64,000 nucleotides of DNA, from positions 1 through 64,000 of the forward strand of contig NZ_SJXD01000029.1 of the NCBI RefSeq assembly GCF_004336745.1, given 5' to 3'. Shown here piece by piece: positions 1-7,946 of this stretch; the first letter of the stretch is position 1, and each line of letters opens with the position of its first letter. The notes under the pieces were generated by a model. It ran no database searches. It saw nothing but the letters and a program-made list of their open reading frames with translations, and was not told the DNA's origin. A program made the translations under genes and the position numbers. Source of the DNA: Roseococcus sp. SYP-B2431. Its GTDB lineage: Bacteria; Pseudomonadota; Alphaproteobacteria; Acetobacterales; Acetobacteraceae.

Positions 1-2
1 AA

Positions 3-74
3 CGCGCCACCCTGGGCTTCACCGAGCGCGGCATCGAATGCCTCAAGGAACTCATCGCCGATCAGAAGCGGTGA
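3..74 (+). CDS. 3' end of an unidentified gene (partial)
   Basis: Reading from base 3, an open frame enters from outside the window and stops at a TGA at 72-74. It encodes about 23 residues ending in IADQKR. Too little is present to name a family. It lies directly before a truncated RtcB remnant, so it may belong to the same decayed region. Only the open frame and stop are seen. Confidence 0.35.
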   Translation, partial: RATLGFTERGIECLKELIADQKR

Positions 75-110
75 CCCCCGGCCCGATCCCGGCACTCAGC
101 ACCCGCGGCC

Positions 111-371
111 TTGGCCGGATGGATACGGGCAGGGCGCGTGATGAGCCGCAAGGCTGCGCACCGACAGTTCACGCGAGTGCAGATGGAGGAGTGGCTGCGC
201 GGGCGCGGCGTGCGGCTGCGAGGTGGCGATCTGGACGAGAGCCCGATGGCTTACCGTCGGTTGCCCGATGTGTTGACGCGGCACGCGGCGAGCATCCGCG
301 TCCTGCATCAGTTCAGGCCCATCGGTGTCGTCATGGCCGGACCGGACATCGTCGATCCCTTCAAGGACTGA
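111..371 (+). pseudogene. rtcB: C-terminal remnant of an RtcB-family RNA ligase
   Basis: The frame encodes an RtcB C-terminus. AGRVMSR corresponds to the HGAGR-x-MSR segment of RtcB, whose His accepts GMP; here the His and everything before it are lost. The end reads SPMAYRRLPDVL, then VLHQFRPIGVVMAG, the usual tail of the bacterial RtcB2 type. Only about 85 of the roughly 400-480 residues of a full RtcB remain, and a stop at 72-74 closes the same frame just upstream. Full-length RtcB joins 2',3'-cyclic phosphate and 5'-OH RNA ends; this piece lacks the active site and cannot. The call rests on motif recognition. Confidence 0.7.
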
Positions 372-649
372 CGGGTGCCTTCATCACCGGCGCGAATCGG
401 CCGGTTCACACCATCCCCGCCGCCTGCTTCGGCCGTCGTAAGCACGAGCGAAGCCCTCTCGCACCATGATGACCGCCAATTCGCGGCCCCGACGATCTCG
501 TACGACTGCCAAGGTCCGGCGAACCGGTCGCGTCCGTGGCGCTCCAGAATGATGCCGTCAGCGATGAGTTGGGAAAGGCGTGCCTGCGCGGCACGGGCGG
601 CCTGAATCTCGGTCGGACAGCGCCCGTGCATTTCGGGAGCACCAGACCC
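308..649 (-). pseudogene. thermonuclease (SNase-like) fragment, 5' truncated
   Basis: On the minus strand, starting near 649, the frame reads GAPEMHGRCPTE and then HGRDRFAGP. This resembles the middle of Staphylococcus-nuclease-like proteins (D-A/T-P-E, a Cys/Glu segment, then G-R-D-R/K-Y/F-G-R). Only about 45 residues look family-like; the rest of the open frame to the stop at 308 does not. The N-terminal half with the first catalytic residues is missing. The break lies about where a primase fragment begins on the other strand, so a recombination junction near 650 probably cut both. The family call is tentative. Confidence 0.4.
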
Positions 650-1227
650 TGGATTCGGACCCGCTCGGAACCACAGCGGAGCGTGTCGCCACGCGGCGCT
701 TTCTCATGGTGGAGATGGATGCAGGGATGGAGGACCCAACGCGGCGGCCGTTCCGCGGTGACTTCCTCGCCGACCTGGAAGCGGAGCGCGCGACGATGTT
801 GCGCGATGTGCTCACGATCTGGCGCTGGGGGCGCCTGCAAGGCGCGGCGCTGACCGAAGGTGCACCCATCGGCAGCTTCGGCACGTGGGCGCGGTGGTGC
901 CGCGATCCACTGAGCGCGCTCGGTTGCGCTGATCCGGTGCTTCGCCTCTCGCAACTCAACGCCAACGATCCGCGGCGACGGGAGATTGCCGAGCTCTTCG
1001 CGGCGATTTCGGCCGCGCATGGCACCGACTGGTGGTCGGTGAGCGAATTGAAGCAGGCGGTGCGCGATGTGGCGGACCCGAACAGCCGGGGGCGACAGTA
1101 CATGGCGAACCGCATTCGCACTCTGGAAGGCACACGCGCCGCCGGCTTCGTGCTGATCCGGTATGCGCCTGAAGGCAAGCACTCGCCAGATCGATATCGG
1201 CTACAGCGACATGAATCCCAAAGTTAA
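649..1227 (+). pseudogene. C-terminal remnant of a mobile-element DNA primase/helicase-like protein
   Basis: About 190 residues resemble the end of primase/VirE-like replication proteins of phages and integrative elements. The signs are a DPLGTT...ATRRFLMVEMDAG stretch, as in the region after the helicase core, then DPTRRPF, GSFGTWARWCRDPL, DPRRREIAELF and a closing winged-helix-like segment ending YRLQRHESQS. The Walker motifs and primase domain would lie upstream and are absent. Sequence 5' of about 650 belongs instead to a thermonuclease-like fragment on the other strand. An open frame extends back to 580 but those residues look unrelated. Probably a leftover of an integrated element, not functional. 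Confidence 0.5.
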
Positions 1228-1306
1228 TCGGGGATTCGAGGCATTTCAACTCAAGTCACGGAGCTGCGGATCCCCGTGCATTCAGAGATGTCTTGAGGCT
1301 TGGTGC

Positions 1307-4300
1307 TCAGATGAGGCCAGGTCGCGTCTTTCCCCAAGGACCCACACCGTCGATGGGCTCACGATCTAAAAACCGGTTTGGCAGCTTCTCTTCACGCTTC
1401 TCGACAGCCCGCTGCAGCTCCTGCCTATTCACCTCCAATTGGACCTCTTTTAGCCGTCGAAGCGGTAGCATATTGGTCATAGCTGCTCGATCAGAGGTCA
1501 TCCAAAGGTAGGCCCGCCGATCCGCTGCTGCTTGGAACAGCGTCCATGCAGCGTAGCTTTCGCCCCTGTCCTCGGCCCGGAGGAACTTGCCCCACCAATA
1601 CTGAGCGAAGGCGTCGCGCGCTCGAGATCGGGCTGTCGTATGTCTGAGTGAGGCGGCACTCGTTTGTATCTTCCCAGCAGGCCAGGCGTCCGGTTCGTTC
1701 AAGCCGATGCCAGTCGTGAACCCCCGCAGGCGGACAGCGCGCATCTGTCGCCATGTCTCCGGCGCAACAGCATCCTGTTCGATAGCTTGATCGAGCCAGT
1801 CACGCCGGTCGGCAGCTATTGCGGCAAATGCGATATCGAACAGTTGACTATCCGTCGACGCCCGATTGAGGGCGAGCAATTCGTTTCGAAGGGCCGTGAC
1901 TGGTTCGGAATCGGGCGCCCGAAAAAGCATGTGCACCGTCTCCTCTACCCCGCCGTGTCCTACATAGCGGATCGGTGCGACCTGGGTCAGCACGAGCCAG
2001 AGCTGCTTACCCCTCTGCGGATCTAGATCGAGGAGCGCCTCGCAGAGTGCAAGGTAGAGCCCCTGAGCGATCACAATCCGCGATCGCATTGCTGAGGAGC
2101 CATTTTCGAGGCCTTCGAGCCAAGCGTCGATCTCTCGCGGGGCTTGCGACACGAGCGCCTTCATATCCGCCACATCGACCTGCGACAGGTAAAGCGATGC
2201 CCCCTTTGCCCGTGCCTCATTGACTCGCGCAATGGTGACGTCGACCGCGCGCCTATCAGCGTCGCGTCGCTCCTCCGCTGATAGCCGTTTACTGGGACTG
2301 AAACTTTCATCATTCCGCAGCGTGATAGAAAATCCACCCTGTTCGTTGCGAGTCCGGTCGACTGTCAGCAGACCGCCAGGGATTTCGGGCGTGACGGAAA
2401 CATTCAAAATAGACCGACCTAAGACTTCCGCAGCGAGGCGTAGCTCTGCAGCATCTGCACCCCGCCTACGAGCCGCCCAGACCAGTAGACAAGGCGCGAG
2501 CTTCGGTAGCAGTTGATCAAAAGGCATCGCAGAAGTCGCGTCGACCAGAGACCGCGAACCGTATTCACTTACATAGGCGTTCTCTTCAGAGACCGACCAA
2601 GACCAATTCACGGCGTTGAGATGCGCCCCAAATCGACGGCTATCTTTCTCAGTTAACAATCGAAACAGCAACCCGCGATGCGGATTATCCGCGTGGTCAG
2701 ACGCGGCCTGTAGCCAGTTCCAAAGCCTTTCGCTTTCCGATATAGACGCCTTGAAGAAGAGACTCATCAACACGCCGGCACGATCAGAGGTTGTATCGGG
2801 GCCGTGCCGATCGAGGAGCGCTTCAGCCTCCTGAATCGTCATGCGCTCCAGGACGCACATGAGTTCTGTGGATAGGTACTCAAGATCGGCGGCAAGGATC
2901 TGCCGGGCCTGTTCTGCGCTCGGCTTCCCGACCAACTCTACCAGTAGGAGACGTGTGCGCGCCCATGTCTCCGACGCCATCTCGGTATGGGCATCGGGCG
3001 CCTGTCTCAAATCGTAAGCAGCTTGCGCATCTTCCGGCTCGGTCAACAGGAGGGCAGATGGGGCTCGAATCGCTCTCCAGTAACGAGACTCCGGCGCTAT
3101 AGGGCCGCGTAGCTTTCGGTGCAGCAAGCGGGCTAAAGCTTCCGGCGAGCATCGCGCTACTGCTGGTATGAGACGCTCGAAGTTGTGGTCGCTGAGCGTT
3201 CGTGATCCATGGCTTTCAACATCTGATAGGTCGAACTGATCGGCTGCGGCCACCACTTCGACGATGAGTTCCGGGGGCAACGCGAAATTAGGGTCAAGAA
3301 GGAAGTCTCGGGCACGTTCGAGACGACGCAGCAACGGCGTTTCCGTGTCGCAGAGTGCGGCAGCCGCGTGCCTCTGTTCGAGGGGAAAAAAACTTGCTGC
3401 CGGGTGAGGCAGATAGTCACTCTCATATGTGATCCATCCATCTAGGTCCGGATCGAATTCCTTCGCATTATTTTCGTCAGTTTCATGGCCGGTCAGATAC
3501 AGCAGTAGCGAAGCGACGCGAGCCGGCAGCCTTGCGTCAATGCCCGTCTCGACAGGCAAGTTTCGGACAGCCAAGGCTCTCTCGCGCAGGGCTGTCGCCG
3601 TCGCGTCCGCATCCCTGTCATTGAAGAGGCAAAGCCACTTCAAACCCTTCCATGGCGAAGAATGACCGCGAATGGCGAGGGCAATGGCTGCCGTTTCGAA
3701 AGTCGAGATTGCGGTCGCTAGCGAAAAGCCCTCTAGAAGGGAAGCGACACTCATTTGCAGAGCCTCGTCGTCGTCATCTAAAGCGAGCCGCACGCGATGG
3801 CCCAACACCACCATCTCGCCTTCCTCAGAGGTTCCGAGGCGCGTTTGAAAGCGCGCCGCTCGTTTGGCGTCCATGGCGTCGTCCGAACCAACGCCGAGGC
3901 GTTTCCGATCCATGGAGATAACGCTCAGCCACTTTGCGGTTCGGCCTAAGATTACGTTTCTCACCTCGCCGTCATCGCGTGGAATCGCCCGCAAAGCATT
4001 GAGGGCGTCCAAGCGCGCTCCCGACTGATTGTAACCGGTCGTCTGCTCCACTGCATCCAACAGCGCGAGGTGAAGCGGTCTCGCCATCCCGGTAATCTCG
4101 CTCCGGTGCGGTTCGGCGAGATTCTGTGTCGTCAGCCATGCAGTGAGTAGCACGCTAAGCGCTAAGTCAGCGGCCTGAGCACCCTGCGCAACCAGGATCG
4201 ATACCGCCGCCCGCAGGATCTCCGCACGCTGATCCAGGCCTGAGATGGGATCCAGCCATTCATCGAGCTTCTCGGAAACCGCGCCACGCCCGTGGGGTGT

Positions 4301-5953
4301 CGTCACCTGGACGAGTTCTAGTAGTGCAAGGCCGAGGGCATGTGCGACTGCTTCGGGCTTAAAGCGACTACGTCCTAGTGGCCCATCTTCCGCGAGCTGG
4401 CCGTCAACAATGTCGTCCAGTCGGGCCTTGATGTCACCGGTGCTGAGGTCGGCGCGGTGCAACGAGTCAGCTAGGGCTCCTCGAGCCATCTCGGTCACCC
4501 CATTGCGGAAGTGTCGAGCGATGCCAGCCAACCAGGTGCGCCATTCCTCTTCGCTGAAGGATCGGCTCTGGCGCTTTCCCTCTTCGTCTCGACCGTACTC
4601 CCAGAGCAACCGGTGCAGTGTCATTTCGCCCCCGTCGGGAGCGGCGTGATACCTCGCCACCAAGTCGAATAGCCGTGGCGTGCGGGCGAGATGCAGAAGC
4701 TCGGCGTTCAGCTGTTCGCGTCGCATGCCGGCCTGAGCCAGTCGTTTATCAAGCTCCACGTCATTGAACGGTCCGACCTCGACCTCGACGGGCCGGTCTA
4801 CAAGTACGCGCAACCGCTTCAAGTGGCCCTTGAAATAGGTGGGCCGGGCAGTTCCGATAACTCGGACATGGTTCAGAAAAGGATCGTCCTGGAGCGAGGC
4901 GAACAGTCCCTCCCACGGCGCTTCTGGCTGCTGGTTGAGTCCGTCGATGACCATCAGCACCACCGGCCCGCTATTCGTTGGGCGCTTCAATAAGCGGCGC
5001 GCTCGTGTCTCCCAATGTGACGCGTCCCGAATGCCGCCGCTCGCTTCATAGAGCTGTTCTCCGAGCAGCCTCATGGCCGCATGTCCGCTGCCATTCCGCG
5101 CCGCCGCCGCTGCTGAGGCAGGCAGAAGAAGTACAATCGGAAGGTTATCGAGACGATCGATCGTCCAGTCTAATGCGGCCCAAGTTTTGCCGACGCCTTC
5201 CGGCCCGATGATCAATGCCAGGCTGCGGTCGGCCTGGTCCCACCACCCCGACAGCTCCGTCGCAACGCCCTCACGCCGCACCACGAAAGCCGCGCCGCCG
5301 GCGACGTTTTGATGCATGGCAGCACGCGCCGTGCGAGGATTGTTCCACATCTTCTGCAGTCGTTCCGCCGCAAGTCGGCGGATACCCTCAAAGCCGAGCG
5401 CCCACGCCTGCAGATCAGCTTTTAGGGATGCCAGCTTGGCGACGCAGGCGACTGTCAGTGAACGCGTGAGGTCGGCAGCGGTCTTCGAATAGAGCTTCTC
5501 GACAGTGTCGGGAGCTGACGTGCAGAGAGCCGCGAGCAGCGGCAGCCCTGGCGACTTCCAGTCGATGACTAAGATTGGTAGTGCCTCACGCGCAGCCTTC
5601 GACCGCAGGGCGTCCTCAAGCTGTTCGGGGACCTCACGCGTTGTCGCCAGGATCCAGACTTCGAGCGCAGCGTCCCGATCAAGCGCGTGATCAATCTCAC
5701 CCAGCAACTCCCGTTCGTTCAGCGAGGTGGAGTCGGCATAGCGCTTGCACTCGATCCGAAGCGATCGGCTTTGTCGGCCACCAACCCCACTATCGGCTCC
5801 ATGCTGGAATCCGCTCTTGGCCACGGCGACGCTGATCCCGAGGAGATCGCCGATGAGGGCAGCAATGAGATGCTCGAAAGTCTTTGGGAGATGCTGATCA
5901 CTTTGGAGCTCAGCTTTGAGCTCTTCGAGAGCCTTCTGTTCATTCGATGTCAT
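1307..5953 (-). CDS. Avs-like STAND NTPase with N-terminal Mrr/PD-(D/E)xK nuclease domain
   Basis: The predicted protein has 1548 residues. Residues 25-100 look like a restriction-endonuclease-like domain: D54 in GADSG and E68-C-K70 in LRIECKRY form the D...ExK pattern. A P-loop NTPase follows, with Walker A GPEGVGKT (250-257), Walker B VVLMVIDGLN (331-340) and a GTARP segment (367-371) typical of STAND ATPases. The remaining roughly 1100 residues appear helical and repeat-like, as in a sensor domain. This matches Avs antiviral proteins, in which target recognition by the C-terminus activates an N-terminal nuclease; that role is inferred here. The gene stands alone beside mobile-element debris and is less GC-rich than the rest of the window, so transfer is likely. 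A TATTAT -10-like box (minus strand, 5995-6000) precedes the ATG. Confidence 0.75.
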   Translation of the reverse strand: MTSNEQKALEELKAELQSDQHLPKTFEHLIAALIGDLLGISVAVAKSGFQHGADSGVGGRQSRSLRIECKRYADSTSLNERELLGEIDHALDRDAALEVWILATTREVPEQLEDALRSKAAREALPILVIDWKSPGLPLLAALCTSAPDTVEKLYSKTAADLTRSLTVACVAKLASLKADLQAWALGFEGIRRLAAERLQKMWNNPRTARAAMHQNVAGGAAFVVRREGVATELSGWWDQADRSLALIIGPEGVGKTWAALDWTIDRLDNLPIVLLLPASAAAAARNGSGHAAMRLLGEQLYEASGGIRDASHWETRARRLLKRPTNSGPVVLMVIDGLNQQPEAPWEGLFASLQDDPFLNHVRVIGTARPTYFKGHLKRLRVLVDRPVEVEVGPFNDVELDKRLAQAGMRREQLNAELLHLARTPRLFDLVARYHAAPDGGEMTLHRLLWEYGRDEEGKRQSRSFSEEEWRTWLAGIARHFRNGVTEMARGALADSLHRADLSTGDIKARLDDIVDGQLAEDGPLGRSRFKPEAVAHALGLALLELVQVTTPHGRGAVSEKLDEWLDPISGLDQRAEILRAAVSILVAQGAQAADLALSVLLTAWLTTQNLAEPHRSEITGMARPLHLALLDAVEQTTGYNQSGARLDALNALRAIPRDDGEVRNVILGRTAKWLSVISMDRKRLGVGSDDAMDAKRAARFQTRLGTSEEGEMVVLGHRVRLALDDDDEALQMSVASLLEGFSLATAISTFETAAIALAIRGHSSPWKGLKWLCLFNDRDADATATALRERALAVRNLPVETGIDARLPARVASLLLYLTGHETDENNAKEFDPDLDGWITYESDYLPHPAASFFPLEQRHAAAALCDTETPLLRRLERARDFLLDPNFALPPELIVEVVAAADQFDLSDVESHGSRTLSDHNFERLIPAVARCSPEALARLLHRKLRGPIAPESRYWRAIRAPSALLLTEPEDAQAAYDLRQAPDAHTEMASETWARTRLLLVELVGKPSAEQARQILAADLEYLSTELMCVLERMTIQEAEALLDRHGPDTTSDRAGVLMSLFFKASISESERLWNWLQAASDHADNPHRGLLFRLLTEKDSRRFGAHLNAVNWSWSVSEENAYVSEYGSRSLVDATSAMPFDQLLPKLAPCLLVWAARRRGADAAELRLAAEVLGRSILNVSVTPEIPGGLLTVDRTRNEQGGFSITLRNDESFSPSKRLSAEERRDADRRAVDVTIARVNEARAKGASLYLSQVDVADMKALVSQAPREIDAWLEGLENGSSAMRSRIVIAQGLYLALCEALLDLDPQRGKQLWLVLTQVAPIRYVGHGGVEETVHMLFRAPDSEPVTALRNELLALNRASTDSQLFDIAFAAIAADRRDWLDQAIEQDAVAPETWRQMRAVRLRGFTTGIGLNEPDAWPAGKIQTSAASLRHTTARSRARDAFAQYWWGKFLRAEDRGESYAAWTLFQAAADRRAYLWMTSDRAAMTNMLPLRRLKEVQLEVNRQELQRAVEKREEKLPNRFLDREPIDGVGPWGKTRPGLI

Positions 5954-6495
5954 GAAGAGTCTCGATTGTTGGGCGGCGACCGGAAGAGGTTACGATAATA
6001 GGAGACCTTGGCAAGAACGGCTGAAAGTAGCGGCGGCCGAATAGTCGCCACATGCTTCCGCCCCGAAGGCGCGGCGGAGCCGCGGGCGGGCAGCTGAAAG
6101 CCTCACTGCATGGATCGCCTTCGTGGCATCGTGCGAGAAGGCATCAAGGGCATCAGGGTTAGCATCAAGGTCAGGTAAGGTGCTGGGATATTTGTCCTGC
6201 TCCCCGATGCTCCTTATGCTCCCCGATGGTTTCGAAGAGGAAAGGTCAATAGTGCCTTGCATCGCCTGAAGGGGGACTTTCCCCCCGTTACCCAGGGTTC
6301 GTGTGGCCGTGACCGGGCCGTCGCGGGGAGGTCAGCGGGCGTTCCCAGGCGTGTTACCTGCCATTCCGCCTTTGCCGACACCTTGCGACGGCCGAATGCG
6401 TCGCCCCGCAAATGCTCGAAATCGCGAAGCGTGGTAGCCCGGTGGTAGCCCACTAGCGTTGGCTCCGGAGACGCTTCCCACAAGTGATTGAAAAA
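5954..6495. other. non-coding flank with short direct repeats beside a tRNA-derived att site
   Basis: I see no convincing gene in this 540-bp stretch. It holds several short direct repeats. TGCTCCCCGATG occurs at 6198-6209 and 6217-6228. GCATCAAGG-type units occur at 6141-6149, 6150-6158 and 6162-6170. GTGGTAGCCC occurs at 6431-6440 and 6442-6451, one base apart. Such repeats beside a tRNA-derived attachment core could be integrase arm sites, but no integrase gene is in the window. The promoter of the Avs-like gene must lie at the left end of this stretch. Confidence 0.5.
6431..6451. repeat. tandem direct repeat GTGGTAGCCC x2
   Basis: Two identical 10-mers at 6431-6440 and 6442-6451 are separated by a single G. 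They lie about 45 bp from the end of the tRNA-Phe-derived core. Spacing and position would suit arm-type binding sites of a tyrosine integrase; this function is inferred. Confidence 0.55.
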
Positions 6496-6545
6496 TGGTG
6501 CCCAGGGGCGGAATCGAACCACCGACACTGCGATTTTCAGTCGCA
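6496..6545 (-). other. 3' fragment of tRNA-Phe (GAA): probable attachment-site remnant
   Basis: The minus strand carries the anticodon stem-loop of tRNA-Phe (loop CTGAAAA, anticodon GAA, stem TGCGA/TCGCA), the variable loop, the T-arm with GGTTCGATTCC, and the acceptor 3' strand ending in an encoded CCA at 6498-6496. Bases beyond 6545 do not match the D-arm or 5' acceptor strand, so no complete tRNA gene exists here. A 50-bp copy starting at the anticodon arm is what integrases that use tRNA 3' ends leave at one side of an inserted element. The intact gene must be elsewhere. Confidence 0.8.
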
Positions 6546-6800
6546 ATTTCGTCCGCCCTGAACTCTGCTGCCAAATCTTGATATCGCCGCCGGAGGACAA
6601 GCGTTGGCTTCGCCACGTTGGCACCCATCTGCTTCCATGGGCACGGCGGCTTGAAGCCGCCATTCCGCTTTCAGCCACAAGCGGCCAAATCCTGCCAGGC
6701 TCGTCGTTAGTTCCAGCGAAAAGCCTGGGGATTAAATCGCTACCTCAATGTATTGGGATCGTTGGGTGCGTGTCCCCGCATCCCAACCAATGACAAAACA

Positions 6801-6830
6801 AAAGCCCGTCGCCAAAAAGCGACGGGCTTT
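6801..6830 (-). terminator. rho-independent terminator after the TAXI gene
   Basis: A perfect 12-bp inverted repeat (AAAGCCCGTCGC, 6-nt loop, GCGACGGGCTTT) lies about 85 bp past the TAXI gene stop. On the minus strand the stem is followed by a T-rich run (TTTTGTTTTGTC), as expected for a terminator of leftward transcription. Confidence 0.85.
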
Positions 6831-6915
6831 CCGCGTTCAGCACCCTCGCAGCCAAGCATTAAGACCATCCCAGCCGCGCCTCCCGCGGTCGCAACCAAGC
6901 CAGACAACGCACAGG

Positions 6916-7932
6916 CTATTCCCGGGCCTGCATCGTCTGCCTCGCCGACGGGAAGCGCGTCCAGCCTGGCACCACGGCGGCCAGGTTCACCTCCCGCCAC
7001 TTCGGATGCCGCGGCGGGCGTAACAGCCTGTCGAAGTTCGCCGTCAGCGCCTCGACGAAGCGCGACACCTTCGCGTGCCTCTCGGTGTTCGGGGGCCAGC
7101 CATAGGCCGCAAGTACGGCGCCCACCGCCACGGTCTCGATGCCGTCCTGCGGCACCAGGGCCGGATAATCCGCGGCCGTGAAGCGGGCCGGTAGATAGGT
7201 CTCCAGCAGGGCGGGCTCCGGCGGGACCGCCAAGAGGCGCAGGCCCTCCTCAGCCCGGATGCCGGTGAACAGCCGCGCCGGCTTGCCCGCTACATAGATC
7301 AGCGCCGCGATCTCGCCGCGCCGAAGCCGCTCCAGCGCCGTGTCCTGCGGCTCGTTGCGCTCCTGCACGGCAATGCCAAGCGCGCCCAGCAACAGCGAGG
7401 CCGTCATGGCCGTGCCGCTGCCGCGTAGATCCACATTCACCGCCTTGCCCGCGAGGTCGCGAGGCGAGGCGATGCCGGGGCCCGCGAGGATATGCACCTC
7501 CTCGTCGTAAAGCTTGCTGACGTATTGGATGAGCCGGTCCACCATCGGGAAGAGCCGCTCCCGGCGGGCATAGGCCAGCACATCCGATTGCACGATGCCG
7601 AGGTCCACGCCACGCAGCGTCATGATGTCGGCGATGTTCTGCACCGAGCCCCGGCCGATCATGGCGATGACGCGGAGTTGATCCGCATTGTCCAGCACGG
7701 CGGCCAGATCGGCGGCGATGCGGATATAGGTGCCATCGACCCCGCCGGCCATCAGCCCCACCGTGCCCGCATTGGCACGTGCTGTCAGGGCATTGAGTCG
7801 CGCGACCGGGTTCGGGACCGGCGCCTGGGCTGCCGCCTCGCCCGCGGCACCGGCGGCGGTCATCGAGAGCAGCAATCTGCGCCGGAAAGCGCTGAGGCCC
7901 GGCAGCAGCTGGGAAAGGTCGTGCCTGCTCAT
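6916..7932 (-). CDS. TAXI-family TRAP transporter solute-binding protein
   Basis: The 338-residue product starts with a basic-hydrophobic leader ending near AAAQA (about residue 36), so it is probably periplasmic. The mature part has the TAXI fold signature: VGLMAGGVDGTY at its start, GSVQNIADI, GIVQSDVLAYARR, LAGKAVNVDLRGSGT and a closing KWREVNLAAVVPGW. TAXI proteins bind small acidic ligands and normally feed a fused TRAP permease. No permease gene is present here, so it is an orphan receptor in this window. The ATG at 7932 is preceded by AGGAG. It lies 14 bp after a proline-rich membrane protein gene and is probably co-transcribed with it; a strong terminator follows. Ligand unknown. Confidence 0.85.
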   Translation of the reverse strand: MSRHDLSQLLPGLSAFRRRLLLSMTAAGAAGEAAAQAPVPNPVARLNALTARANAGTVGLMAGGVDGTYIRIAADLAAVLDNADQLRVIAMIGRGSVQNIADIMTLRGVDLGIVQSDVLAYARRERLFPMVDRLIQYVSKLYDEEVHILAGPGIASPRDLAGKAVNVDLRGSGTAMTASLLLGALGIAVQERNEPQDTALERLRRGEIAALIYVAGKPARLFTGIRAEEGLRLLAVPPEPALLETYLPARFTAADYPALVPQDGIETVAVGAVLAAYGWPPNTERHAKVSRFVEALTANFDRLLRPPRHPKWREVNLAAVVPGWTRFPSARQTMQARE

Positions 7933-7946
7933 GGAATGCTCCTGCG

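Noticed and set aside
6496-6570. A complete tRNA-Phe gene
   Set aside because: The D-arm and 5' acceptor strand do not match beyond 6545, so only the 3' part is present.
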